Shown here one piece after another: positions 1 to 8,101 of a stretch of 64,000 nucleotides of DNA. Below the pieces are notes generated by a model. That model ran no database searches. It saw only the letters and a list, made by a program, of their open reading frames with translations, and had not been told where the DNA came from. How positions within the stretch are numbered: position 1 is the stretch's first letter; the number at the start of each line of letters is the position of its first letter. Both the position numbers and the translations under genes were made by a program. Source of the DNA: Maricaulis salignorans (GTDB taxonomy: Bacteria; Pseudomonadota; Alphaproteobacteria; Caulobacterales; Aquidulcibacteraceae); NCBI GenBank assembly GCA_945891505.1, contig CAMDDL010000013.1, forward strand, positions 1 to 64,000. The letters run 5' to 3'.

Positions 1-91
1 CGCTGGTCTTCACCAGCCGCACTGCCTCCGCCTTGAAGGCATCGGTAAATCGCTTCTGACGCCCTGCGCCAATCTTGGTCTTCTCTGTCAT
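1..91 (-). CDS. IS3-family transposase OrfA, N-terminal fragment
   Basis: Only the first 30 codons are in the window. The protein starts MTEKTKIGAGRQKRFTDAFK and continues into a helix with AEAVRLVKTS. This is the classic start of the small OrfA helix-turn-helix protein of IS3-family elements, which binds the element ends and, after a frameshift, supplies the N-terminus of the OrfAB transposase. An AAGGAA ribosome site sits just upstream of the ATG at 91. Whether the element is intact cannot be judged here. Confidence 0.7.
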   Translation of the reverse strand, partial: MTEKTKIGAGRQKRFTDAFKAEAVRLVKTS

Positions 92-149
92 GGATACGTT
101 CCTTAGCAAATTCTAAGAAACCGCTCTCCACTTTTTCAGGGCAAGTCCA
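1..149 (-). mobile_element. End of an IS3-family insertion sequence (cut by the window edge)
   Basis: The left edge holds the 5' end of an IS3-type transposase orfA reading leftward. Outside it, the reverse strand begins TGGACTTGCCCTGAAAAAGT at about position 149, which resembles the terminal inverted repeats of IS3 relatives, which begin with TG and end with CA. I place the element boundary at 149 by inference, because the other end and any target duplication lie outside the window. Confidence 0.6.
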
Positions 150-273
150 ATGCGGCTTTCTTAAATCCGTTGGCCCCGTCGTAGATTCGCCCCCAATCAC
201 ACCCCCCACCTAGCAATCATCCGCCCTGCGCCCTACATGGTTGGCCAATACCTCTAACGAAAGCTGACCCTTC

Positions 274-1656
274 ATGACTGACGCGACCGCCTTTGATTTC
301 GACCTGTTTGTCATTGGTGCGGGGTCTGGGGGCGTGCGGGCGGCGCGGATGAGTGCGGCGTTTGGCGCTAAGGTGGCGGTGGCGGAAGAGTATCGTATCG
401 GCGGTACCTGTGTGATCCGGGGCTGTGTGCCTAAGAAGCTTTTGATCTATGCCTCAGAATTTGGTCACGAGATGGCCGATATCGCGCCGGGCTATGGCTG
501 GACGTTTGAGGGCGCGAAGTTTGATTGGCCTACGCTTCGAGACAATGTGGGCGCAGAAGTGGACCGCTTGAGCGGGATTTATGCGCGCAATTTGCGCAAT
601 TCCGGCGTCACCATCTTGGAAGCGCGCGCGGAGATTACCGGCCCCAACAGCGTGAAACTCTCCACCGGGGAGACGTTTACGGCCAAGACGATCCTGATCG
701 CGACAGGCGGCAAGCCTTCAGTGCCCACCGATGTGCTGGGGATCGAACATGCCATCACCTCGAATGAAATCTTCCTGCTGGATGCACTTCCTAAGTCGAT
801 CTTGATCGCGGGCGGTGGCTATATCGCGGTTGAATTTGCCTTTTTGTTAAAGGGCTTAGGCGTCGATGTGACGTTGCTCTATCGTGGCGATACCGTGCTG
901 CGTGGCTTTGACGATGATGTGCGCTTGCATGTGCATGGCGAGCTGAAGCGCAAGGGCATTCGGGTGGTGACGCACACCGTGTTGACCAGCGTTGATAAGA
1001 CCGACGCCGGCCTGACCGCCCATCTGGCCAATGGCCAAAGTGTGCACGCAGACGCCCTAATGCTGGCCGTGGGCCGCGACCCCTATAGCGATGGCCTTGG
1101 CTGTGAGGCTGCAGGCGTTGAGCGCCAAGCCAATGGCGCGATCAAGGTCGATGACTATTCCCAAACCAGCGTGGCTTCCATCTATGCGGTTGGCGATGTG
1201 ACCAATCGGATGAATTTGACGCCTGTGGCGATCCGCGAAGGGGCGTGCTTTGCCGCAACCGTGTTTGGCGGCACACCGATGTCGTTTGACCATGATACGA
1301 TCGCTACGGCGGTCTTCTCGCAACCACCAACAGGCACAGTTGGCCTGTCTGAAGCCGATGCGCGGGCGAAATATGGCCCGGTCGATATTTATAAGACGAC
1401 TTTCCGCCCGATGCGCTATGTCATGCCCAATGACGAGACGCGGATGTTGATGAAGCTGATTGTGCGGCCAGCCAATGATGTGGTGATTGGCTGTCATATC
1501 GTGGGGCCAGATGCCGCGGAGATCATCCAAGCCGTCGGCATTGCGGTGAAGCACGGCCTGACCAAAGCCCAATTTGACGCCACTTGCGCGGTTCACCCCA
1601 CAGTGGCCGAAGAACTTGTGACAATGAAAGAGAAGTGGGTACCACCGGTTCTCTAA
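274..1656 (+). CDS. gor: Glutathione-disulfide reductase
   Basis: A cytosolic FAD enzyme that reduces oxidised glutathione with NADPH. The 460-residue length is normal. The FAD-binding GAGSGG lies near residue 16. The redox disulfide is formed by Cys46 and Cys51 in GGTCVIRGCVPKK, a form typical of plant and rhizobial glutathione reductases. An NADPH Rossmann motif GGGYIAVEF is near residue 179, and the C-terminal HPTVAEE carries the catalytic His-Glu pair. The arginines in LLYRGDTVLRGF suit NADPH rather than NADH. It is monocistronic as far as can be seen. It may work with the two glutathione S-transferases in this window, although they are not linked to it. Confidence 0.95.
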   Translation: MTDATAFDFDLFVIGAGSGGVRAARMSAAFGAKVAVAEEYRIGGTCVIRGCVPKKLLIYASEFGHEMADIAPGYGWTFEGAKFDWPTLRDNVGAEVDRLSGIYARNLRNSGVTILEARAEITGPNSVKLSTGETFTAKTILIATGGKPSVPTDVLGIEHAITSNEIFLLDALPKSILIAGGGYIAVEFAFLLKGLGVDVTLLYRGDTVLRGFDDDVRLHVHGELKRKGIRVVTHTVLTSVDKTDAGLTAHLANGQSVHADALMLAVGRDPYSDGLGCEAAGVERQANGAIKVDDYSQTSVASIYAVGDVTNRMNLTPVAIREGACFAATVFGGTPMSFDHDTIATAVFSQPPTGTVGLSEADARAKYGPVDIYKTTFRPMRYVMPNDETRMLMKLIVRPANDVVIGCHIVGPDAAEIIQAVGIAVKHGLTKAQFDATCAVHPTVAEELVTMKEKWVPPVL

Positions 1657-1706
1657 GCTAGTTCAGCACAACTGCCTCAAATCCTAAAGCCGTTAGGTAA
1701 TCTGTA

Positions 1707-1729
1707 ACCCATTGGTACTACCAATGGGT
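1707..1729. promoter_or_regulatory. 23-bp near-perfect palindrome ahead of the receiver gene
   Basis: Two 11-bp perfect arms (ACCCATTGGTA and TACCAATGGGT) are separated by one base. The element lies between gor and the receiver-domain gene. It could be an operator, or an RNA hairpin that closes the gor transcript or controls the next gene. There is no clear T-run after it, so an intrinsic terminator is not the best reading. An in-frame ATG at 1724 lies inside the right arm. Confidence 0.5.
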
Positions 1730-1771
1730 AATATCTTTGTGCGTGCTCTCTCCACACCAAAACAAGGCGAG

Positions 1772-2326
1772 GTGCCGATTCGCCCATCCTCTCAATACAG
1801 AGCCGTCTCAATCTTATTGGCTGAATTTAACCCGCAATTCCGTTCGGCTGTCCGGTCTATTTTATTGTATCACCAATTTAGCAAGATCACAGAAGTTTTT
1901 GATTCAAAAAGTTTTATCGACGCCGTGCGGACGAGTAGTTTTGACGTGATTTTGCTGGACTCCAGTATCCCTAATCTGGATGCAATCGCGGTCACGCGGT
2001 TCATTCGCTCCGGCAAGTTGGGGGTCAACCGTGCGGTGGTGATCATTCTCCTCTCCCATCGCAGCGACATGACCTTTATCTATGAGGCGCGCGAGGCGGG
2101 TGTGACAGAAATTGTCGCCAAGCCGTTTTCAAGCGCCGCTCTGATGGCGCGATTGACCAATTCCTTAGAAAAGCCTCGGCCCTTTATCACCTCGGACGGC
2201 TATACGGGGCCGTGTCGACGGACTGGGGAAGTGGAGTCCTTTGTCGAGTCGCCCAAAGAACGGATCGATGATCACCTCGCTGCGGGAGGCGATGACCTAG
2301 TCATTCTCTCACGCGACGCGTCTTGA
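1772..2326 (+). CDS. Stand-alone receiver-domain (CheY-like) protein
   Basis: A response-regulator receiver domain with no recognisable output domain. It contains a DVILLDSSIPN strand whose Asp (about residue 63) is the likely phospho-acceptor, and an IVAKPFS segment with the conserved Lys (about 117). The switch Thr position is Ser in LLSHRS, and the N-terminal acidic pocket is only partly conserved (AEFN), so Mg binding may be altered. The tail of about 40 residues is unassigned. I chose the GTG at 1772 because AAGG lies just upstream and the domain starts shortly after it. An ATG at 1724 has no ribosome site and lies in the palindrome. No histidine kinase is adjacent. Confidence 0.7.
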   Translation: MPIRPSSQYRAVSILLAEFNPQFRSAVRSILLYHQFSKITEVFDSKSFIDAVRTSSFDVILLDSSIPNLDAIAVTRFIRSGKLGVNRAVVIILLSHRSDMTFIYEAREAGVTEIVAKPFSSAALMARLTNSLEKPRPFITSDGYTGPCRRTGEVESFVESPKERIDDHLAAGGDDLVILSRDAS

Positions 2327-2333
2327 GCCCTTT

Positions 2334-3143
2334 TCAGCCGAACAGCGCAATCGTCTGGCGGCAGGCCAACAGAGGTTTGCCGTCAGAGGCCCAAAGATAA
2401 GAGTTTTGGGCGGAATAACCGTCCCCAATCGCCTCACTTTTCAGATGGGCAGCATACCAGCCGTCTGGGCTGGATGGGTTGTCAGACAGGAAATCGACCA
2501 TCCAAGTCATGGTGCTCAGTGGCGTGAAGCTGTCAAACAGGCTGAGGGCCGCTGGTGGCGGGGCGTCAGCTAAGGCCAGAAGCGTGGCTTCGGCAAAATC
2601 CTCATGGCTATCAAGCGCTTTAAGCCACCAATAAATGTCGGCATCCGTCGCGCCAGAGACGGGCAAAGCCCCTTTGGCCACGCGCATGTCGAAATGGTCG
2701 GTGAAGAGCGGGCGGGGCCGATCTTTCGAGAAAGGTCGAAAGACGTCTTCAGGGGTCGGTAGGATTGGCATGTCCAACAACACTTGCCGCTTAGCCGAGA
2801 CACGATTGGCCCCGAAACAGAAGGTCGCGTGCACGCCAAAGCCTGCTTCGCTTGTCAGATCAGCGGTCACAAAGGCGGCAGACTTGCCCTGCCGCAGCAT
2901 GTTTGGTCGGATGGAAACGTCACCCGCGCTGGGCCCTGCAAAGGCGATCAAGGCAGAGCGCAGGGCAGGCAGGTCTGGATAGGCCATGCGGACCGCGCGT
3001 AGGCACAGGGCCGCAGAAATCCCGCCATAGAGCGTGCGTCCTTGCATCCAGTCAGGCCCGACGGCGACGTGATAGTGCCCGTCGGTTTCGGTCATTTGGC
3101 CCAGAAGCGTATCAAAGCGGGTAGGGGCTTGATCATCGCTCAT
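2334..3143 (-). CDS. Acyl-CoA thioesterase family protein (double hotdog)
   Basis: 269 residues that look like two hotdog domains, as in TesB-like acyl-CoA thioesterases, which hydrolyse acyl-CoA to free acid and CoA. The N-terminal half has YHVAVGPDWMQGRTLYGG followed by a helix starting ISAALCLRA, typical of the first hotdog. The C-terminal half has SLFDSFTPLSTMTWMVDFL, then WYAAHLKSEAIGDGYSAQNS, which matches the TesB-type second hotdog. Its start overlaps the stop of the upstream isomerase gene by 4 bases, so the two are probably translated in a coupled way. It is the last gene of a three-gene operon. The substrate is not identifiable from sequence. Confidence 0.7.
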   Translation of the reverse strand: MSDDQAPTRFDTLLGQMTETDGHYHVAVGPDWMQGRTLYGGISAALCLRAVRMAYPDLPALRSALIAFAGPSAGDVSIRPNMLRQGKSAAFVTADLTSEAGFGVHATFCFGANRVSAKRQVLLDMPILPTPEDVFRPFSKDRPRPLFTDHFDMRVAKGALPVSGATDADIYWWLKALDSHEDFAEATLLALADAPPPAALSLFDSFTPLSTMTWMVDFLSDNPSSPDGWYAAHLKSEAIGDGYSAQNSYLWASDGKPLLACRQTIALFG

Positions 3144-3739
3144 GCGGCTAGGGCCTCATGCACTTGGCCCAAACGGTCTTTGCCAAAATACAGCTCGCCC
3201 GCAACAAAGAAGCTGGGGATGCCAAAAACGCCACGGGCAACAGCTGCTTCGGTATTATCAACCAGCGTTGCCTTGACATCAGGTTCTGCGGTGGCCGCCA
3301 TCAGGGCAGGGCCGTCGAGACCGGCTTTGACAAGGACTTCTGCGATCACAGTCATATCATCCATCTTCAAGCCATCTTCCCAGAAGCCCTTGAGTACCGC
3401 TTCGAGATAGGTCGTGCCAACCCCGGCAGCTTGGGCCGCGACGAGACCGCGCATCGAATGGATGGAATTCAGCGGAAAATGCGGGTTCATTTTGAAGGCG
3501 GTCAAGTGGTGACGGGCGATAAAGCGGCGCATCTCCAGCATTTCATAGTCCATCTTGCCCTTAATGCCGCCAAACGCCACCATAGGGGCTTGGTTGCTGG
3601 TGGCTTTGAAAATGCCGCCCAATAGGCAGGGGGTGATGACAAGCTCTGCCCCTGTCGCTTCGAGGATTGGCCCCAAGGCATGATAGGCCAAATAGGCGTT
3701 TGGGCTCGCAAAATCGAAAATAAATTCAAGCTGTTTCAT
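3140..3739 (-). CDS. 2-hydroxychromene-2-carboxylate isomerase family protein (DsbA/kappa-GST fold)
   Basis: About 199 residues starting MKQLEFIFDFASPNAYLAYH, the standard N-terminus of HCCA isomerase and kappa-class GST relatives. The Ser in the FASPNAY loop is where the glutathione-contacting residue sits in this family. The ending FGIPSFFVAGELYFGKDRL is also diagnostic. Characterised members isomerise ring-opened naphthalene intermediates using glutathione, but many act on unknown substrates. I chose the ATG at 3739, with GAGGAT upstream, over a longer frame that would run into the SDR gene. It lies 7 bases after the SDR stop and overlaps the thioesterase start. Confidence 0.8.
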   Translation of the reverse strand: MKQLEFIFDFASPNAYLAYHALGPILEATGAELVITPCLLGGIFKATSNQAPMVAFGGIKGKMDYEMLEMRRFIARHHLTAFKMNPHFPLNSIHSMRGLVAAQAAGVGTTYLEAVLKGFWEDGLKMDDMTVIAEVLVKAGLDGPALMAATAEPDVKATLVDNTEAAVARGVFGIPSFFVAGELYFGKDRLGQVHEALAA

Positions 3740-3746
3740 AATATCC

Positions 3747-4487
3747 TCACCAGGTTTCGCTTCCAGGCCGCAGATCCAATTCATGGGTCCAGGCGCATTT
3801 GTTTTGGCTCCACAACCAGACCCAATTCTTCGCGGCTTCATCGACTTGAATGATATCACCTTTGGCCAAGCGGACTTCATAATCGGGCAAAAGGCCTTTG
3901 ATAAAGGTGCCTTCAACCATGCCGTCTAGGATCACATGGGCGATATGCAGGCCTTTCGGCCCCAGCTCACGCGCCATGCTTTGGGCCAGCGCCCGCAGCG
4001 CGTGCTTGGCCCCGGCAAAGGCGGAAAAGCCCTCGCGGCCTCTAAAGCTCGCCGTCGCGCCGGTGAAAATAATGGTGCCCCGACCGCGCGGGCTCATCAC
4101 ACGGGCCGCCTCGCGGCCTGCGACAAAGCCTGCAAAGGCCGCCATCTCCCAAACCTTTTGATACACGCGCGACGTGGTGTCGGTAATGGAAAAGCGCACA
4201 TTGGCCCCAATGTTGAACGCCACCACTTCCAGATCACCAATCTCGGCTTCGATCTTGTTGATCAGTGCCACCATCGGCTCTTCCTCGCGCGCATCAATGC
4301 CAAAGGCATAGGCCTGCCCGTCTTGATCGCGGATGGACTGGGCCAAAGCCTCTAGGCTGTCGAGGTTTCGGGGTCGTCTGGTCATGCACACAATCATGCC
4401 TTGGGCGGCAAAGGCGCGCGCAATGGCCCCGCCAAGGCCATCGCCAGCACCGACCACCAGACAAACTTTCGCGCGCTCTTGGGTCAT
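3747..4487 (-). CDS. Atypical short-chain dehydrogenase/reductase (catalytic Tyr replaced)
   Basis: About 246 residues with an SDR Rossmann start (VCLVVGAGDGLGGAIAR) and an NxG-type strand (VAFNIGANV). The region normally carrying Tyr-x-x-x-Lys reads FAGAK, so the catalytic Tyr is Phe while the Lys is kept. The preceding Ser region is FTGATASF. Relatives with this variant are common in proteobacteria and their chemistry is unclear. The ATG at 4487 has a good AAGG site; an in-frame GTG at 4502 has none. It is the first gene of an operon with the isomerase and thioesterase, divergent from an HxlR regulator that probably controls it. Confidence 0.75.
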   Translation of the reverse strand: MTQERAKVCLVVGAGDGLGGAIARAFAAQGMIVCMTRRPRNLDSLEALAQSIRDQDGQAYAFGIDAREEEPMVALINKIEAEIGDLEVVAFNIGANVRFSITDTTSRVYQKVWEMAAFAGFVAGREAARVMSPRGRGTIIFTGATASFRGREGFSAFAGAKHALRALAQSMARELGPKGLHIAHVILDGMVEGTFIKGLLPDYEVRLAKGDIIQVDEAAKNWVWLWSQNKCAWTHELDLRPGSETW

Positions 4488-4510
4488 GCTTGCCTTTTCC
4501 ACGGTCCAAC

Positions 4511-4532
4511 GACTATAGTCAGTTTATAAACT
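4511..4532. promoter_or_regulatory. Tandem palindromes, likely HxlR operator
   Basis: GACTATAGTC (4511-4520) and AGTTTATAAACT (4521-4532) are two perfect palindromes placed back to back in the 116-bp gap between the divergent SDR operon and the HxlR gene. HxlR-family dimers bind short AT-rich dyads of this kind, usually next to their own gene. That this is the operator is inferred from position and symmetry. Confidence 0.6.
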
Positions 4533-4603
4533 AAACTCACTTAACGGGTGCGCGCTTCTGGCGTCAATCGCCTCCGCAACGGAAACCGAGAGAGAATTTG
4601 CAC

Positions 4604-5047
4604 ATGCGTTGGAACGAGCTTGATCAAGCCGATTGTCCCATCGCCCGGGCCTTGAGCATATTGGGCGAACGCTGGACCTTTATGATCCTGCGCGACTGCT
4701 TCTTTGGCGTCCATCGGTTTGAAGCCTTTCAAGCCAATCTCGGCATCTCGCGCACGATTTTGCGCGACCGACTGGCGCATTTAGTGCAGGCAGGCATTTT
4801 GGTGCAGCGGCCCTATCAAGAGCGCCCCATCCGCTATGATTATGTTTTGTCGGCAAAAGGCAAAGCGCTCAATGGCGTGATGCTGATGCTGGGTGAATGG
4901 GGGCAAACAGCCGTTGACGGCCAGCCTGAAACTCAAGTCCGCCATCGCCACCAAACCTGCGGCCATGTGCTCACACCTTATGTTGCCTGTGCGGAGTGTG
5001 GCGAAGAAGTGGTGGCGAAGGATGTGCGGGCTGTGCGGGCGGGGTAG
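4604..5047 (+). CDS. HxlR-family transcriptional regulator
   Basis: A 147-residue winged-helix protein. CPIARALSILGERWTFMILR is the hallmark HxlR start, followed by the helix-turn-helix region FQANLGISRTILRDRLAHL and the wing around RPIRYDYVLSAKG. Cys11 lies at the position used for thiol or quinone sensing in some relatives such as YodB. The C-terminus has a CGH...CAEC arrangement that could hold a metal. The ATG at 4604 is preceded by GAGAGAA; a TTG two codons earlier is less likely. It is divergent from the SDR/isomerase/thioesterase operon and probably represses it in response to a reactive or aromatic compound. Confidence 0.85.
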   Translation: MRWNELDQADCPIARALSILGERWTFMILRDCFFGVHRFEAFQANLGISRTILRDRLAHLVQAGILVQRPYQERPIRYDYVLSAKGKALNGVMLMLGEWGQTAVDGQPETQVRHRHQTCGHVLTPYVACAECGEEVVAKDVRAVRAG

Positions 5048-5511
5048 GTCACAGGGCAGAAAGCGCAGCGCTTGAAGCCCCTCTGCCACATGGTGTCTTC
5101 CGTAGGGGCGTTGGCGACAGCTTCGTGCATCCAACGGGTCTGGGCAACGAAGCCCACTGGCCGTGCAGAAAACCGCTGCAGGTTCACGGTCCCCAATCCG
5201 CTAGTCCCCTCGATCAACGCCTCACCACGCCGCGCCGTGCGAATATCTCCGTAACCTGCAATCATCACCACCTGCCAAAACAGGCCTTGAATCATAATCA
5301 GCCCGCAAAGGGAATCACTTTCGTGCACGCGGCAGCCCTCTAAGGGGGCGAGGGGATTTCCACTCGCAACTCATTTGCTCAACTGACTTGATAACACCGC
5401 TTCGTGAGCTTTTCCTAACCCGCAATTTAATAGACCCGTCCGCCCAAACCCTGTAACCACATGGGAGGCCCTGCCGTAGGCCAGAATAGGCAGGCAAAAA
5501 GGGACAAACCT
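5048..5511. other. 464-bp gap with an unrecognised minus-strand open frame
   Basis: No known gene is recognised between the HxlR and esterase genes. A minus-strand frame of about 116 codons (5328 down to 4978) stays open with coding-like codon choice; it includes NLQRFSARPVGFVAQTRW and runs 70 bases into the 3' end of the HxlR gene. An overlapping plus-strand frame is also open, so this may be chance. It could be a remnant of a gene, a small gene or a conserved non-coding element. I do not assign a function. Confidence 0.25.
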
Positions 5512-6825
5512 ATGAGATTGCGTCGAAAACTTGTTTTGGGGGCAGTTCTGATCGTCACTGGCTTGGCGCTCAGCGCTGGGGGATGCGCTCTGCAACGGCT
5601 TCCCAATGTCCCCCGGGAAATTACGGGCCCAGCGGCTTCGCCCCCGGTTTTGGCGGCCTTCCGCTCTGACCCTGCGGTCCAAACCCAGCAGCACTGGCAA
5701 GACCGCCGTGCGCCCTTGTTGAAGGCACGCTTTCAGAGCGAAATCTATGGCGCGATGCCTGCACCGGCAGGATATGAGATCGTCAGCCGGGAGGTGCTTC
5801 AAACCCCCGAGAAAGGCGCAATCGGCACCATTGAGCGGATCACAATTGCCCTAAAGACCGCTCAAACTGGACCTTGGCCCGGCGGACACCCTGTTGTCGA
5901 TCTGATTTTGATGACCCCCAAAGGCAAGGGCCCGTTCCCTGTCATCGCGGGCGGCACTTTTTGCGGTAATGACGTCCTTTTGCCAAAGCAGCAGGGTATG
6001 CGCACAACCACCATGCCTCTGCCGCAAGAATGTGGCGGAGACGCGCCCGAATTCCTGATCAAAGCCATCTTCGGTTTGCACGCTAATGCGCCACCTTGGG
6101 AAACCTTGGCTGAAAAGGGCTATGCGGTGGCTTCTTGGCATCCCGGTGACGTGGTCCCTGATGTGCCCAGAGTCGCTGAACCCTATCTGCAAGCTTTGAC
6201 GCCAGTTGGCACGCCGCCAGCCCAGCGGACGGGAGCAATTGCAGCTTGGGCTTGGACCTCATTGCGCATGGTCGATGTTTTGGGTGCAGACCCCCGTCTA
6301 GACCCCGCGCGGGTGATGTTGTGGGGCCATTCGCGGCACGGGAAGGCCGCTTTACTGGCCGCAGCCTTTGACCCAAGGCCCGCTGGTGTCTGGGCGCTTC
6401 AATCGGGCACTGCGGGGGCGGCTTTGGGCCGCGACGATGTGGGTGAGCCTGTGGCCGATATTACCGCGTCTTTTCCCCATTGGTTTGCGCCATCTTACCG
6501 TGCCTATGCAGGCAAGCCTGCTGACCTCGATATCGATCAGCACCAGTTGATTGCGTTGATTGCGCCGCGCCCGATTTTGATCGGAACGGGGCGGCGGGAC
6601 CAATGGGGTGACCCGCATGGCAGCTTCCGCGCGTTGAAAGGTGCGGACCCTGTCTACCAGCTGTTTGGCGCGCCAGCCTTTACCCAGACCAAGTTGCGAG
6701 AACCCGACGGAAAAGGCGTGTTAGCGTTTTACATGCGGCCCGGCCTACATGGCATCCACACGGAGGATTGGGATGAGGCGCTTTCCTTTTTTGATCGTAC
6801 CGTCCCAAAAGCCACAACAAAGTAG
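5512..6825 (+). CDS. CE15-like alpha/beta-hydrolase (glucuronoyl esterase relative), probable lipoprotein
   Basis: About 437 residues. The N-terminus is a basic start plus hydrophobic stretch ending in AGGC, which may be a lipobox although the -3 residue is not the usual Leu. The body is an alpha/beta hydrolase with the nucleophile in GHSRHGK (about residue 273), matching the G-x-S-R-x-G-K motif of carbohydrate esterase family 15, and a catalytic His in LHGIHTEDW (about 412). Family members cleave ester links between glucuronic acid in xylan and lignin alcohols. I chose the ATG at 5512 with AAGGGA upstream. It stands alone. A generic cell-envelope esterase is the main alternative. Confidence 0.7.
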   Translation: MRLRRKLVLGAVLIVTGLALSAGGCALQRLPNVPREITGPAASPPVLAAFRSDPAVQTQQHWQDRRAPLLKARFQSEIYGAMPAPAGYEIVSREVLQTPEKGAIGTIERITIALKTAQTGPWPGGHPVVDLILMTPKGKGPFPVIAGGTFCGNDVLLPKQQGMRTTTMPLPQECGGDAPEFLIKAIFGLHANAPPWETLAEKGYAVASWHPGDVVPDVPRVAEPYLQALTPVGTPPAQRTGAIAAWAWTSLRMVDVLGADPRLDPARVMLWGHSRHGKAALLAAAFDPRPAGVWALQSGTAGAALGRDDVGEPVADITASFPHWFAPSYRAYAGKPADLDIDQHQLIALIAPRPILIGTGRRDQWGDPHGSFRALKGADPVYQLFGAPAFTQTKLREPDGKGVLAFYMRPGLHGIHTEDWDEALSFFDRTVPKATTK

Positions 6826-6907
6826 CCAAACTGCCGCTTGAAACCCTGACCAATCTGCGTCACAGTCCAGAAAAATAAATGCCGCATAGGCTCAGGGAGG
6901 CATCATC

Positions 6908-8101
6908 ATGGCCGCAGGAATTCGTGACAAGGTCGCCGTCATTGGCATGGGCTGTTCCAAGTTTGGGGAACGTTGGGATTGCGGCCCCGAAGAATTGATG
7001 GTTGAGGCCTATTCAGAGGCAATGGCCGATGCCGGGATCGAGCCGACGCACTTGGATGCGGCTTGGTTTTCAACCCACATTGACGAAATCGGCACCGGCA
7101 AGGGCGGCACCCCGTTATCGATCGCGCTGCGCCTGCCCAATATTGCGGTAACGCGGGTTGAGAATTTTTGTGCTTCAGGCTCTGAGGCGTTTCGAGGCGC
7201 GGTCTATGCTGTGGCCGCGGGTGCTGCCGACATCGCGATTGCGGTCGGCGTTGAGAAACTGAAAGATACCGGCTATGGCGGCCTGCCGACTGGCAATATG
7301 GGGACCTATATTCCCCAGACCGCCCCAAACGGTTCAGCCCCCGGTAACTTCGCGCAATTAGCCAGCGCGTATCGCGCCAAGCACAATGTATCGCGCGAAG
7401 ACCTCAAGCGCGCGATCGCCCATGTCTCGGTAAAAAGCCATGCCAATGGCTCAAAAAATCCCAAAGCGCATTTGCGCAATGTGGTGACCGAAGAACAAGT
7501 CATGGCTGCCCCAATGATTGCAGAGCCTTTGGGCCTGTTTGATTGTTGTGGTGTGTCTGATGGTGCGGCGGCGGCGATCGTCACCACCCCTGAAATCGCG
7601 CGTGCATTGGGCAAGAAGGATTTGGTCTATGTGAAGGCCTTGCAACTGTCGGTCTCCAACGGGATGGAAAGCCAGCATAATTCTTGGGATGGCTCTTACT
7701 TCCACACGGCTCGTATCGCTGCGAAGAAGGCTTATCTTGAGGCGGGCATTGACCGCCCGCGTGACCAGATTTCGATGATTGAGGTCCATGATTGCTTCTC
7801 GGTGACCGAGCTTGTGACCATGGAAGACCTGTTCATCTCGCCCGAAGGCCAAGGCTGGAAAGATGTCATGAATGGCTTTTATGATGGCGATGGCCAAGTG
7901 CCGTGCCAGATTGATGGTGGCTTGAAATGCTTTGGCCATCCCATTGGTGCTTCGGGTCTGCGGATGCTGTATGAAATGTATCTGCAATTGCAGGGTCGCG
8001 CAGGTGATCGCCAATTGTCTAACCCCAGTATAGGGCTGACGCACAATCTCGGCGGGGCTCCTGCCAGCAACGTCTGCTCGGTAGCAATTATCGGCCTTTG
8101 A
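6908..8101 (+). CDS. Thiolase-family protein (acetyl-CoA acetyltransferase / SCP2-thiolase type)
   Basis: A 397-residue thiolase-fold protein. The nucleophile Cys sits in VENFCASGSEAFRGA near residue 88, and the C-terminal active-site segment reads GGLKCFGHPIGASGLRM. The segments VGVEKLKDTGYG and HDCFSVTELVTMEDL are typical of SCP2-like thiolases, which cleave 3-oxoacyl-CoA or take part in degrading branched or cyclic acyl chains. AGGGAGG lies before the ATG. No CoA ligase or hydratase is adjacent, so its pathway is open; acyl-CoA genes elsewhere in the window may be partners. Confidence 0.85.
   Translation: MAAGIRDKVAVIGMGCSKFGERWDCGPEELMVEAYSEAMADAGIEPTHLDAAWFSTHIDEIGTGKGGTPLSIALRLPNIAVTRVENFCASGSEAFRGAVYAVAAGAADIAIAVGVEKLKDTGYGGLPTGNMGTYIPQTAPNGSAPGNFAQLASAYRAKHNVSREDLKRAIAHVSVKSHANGSKNPKAHLRNVVTEEQVMAAPMIAEPLGLFDCCGVSDGAAAAIVTTPEIARALGKKDLVYVKALQLSVSNGMESQHNSWDGSYFHTARIAAKKAYLEAGIDRPRDQISMIEVHDCFSVTELVTMEDLFISPEGQGWKDVMNGFYDGDGQVPCQIDGGLKCFGHPIGASGLRMLYEMYLQLQGRAGDRQLSNPSIGLTHNLGGAPASNVCSVAIIGL

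Noticed and set aside
1057-1596. A 179-codon minus-strand frame inside the glutathione reductase gene
   Set aside because: It is fully within gor, which is certain, and its His-rich composition is typical of an antisense shadow.
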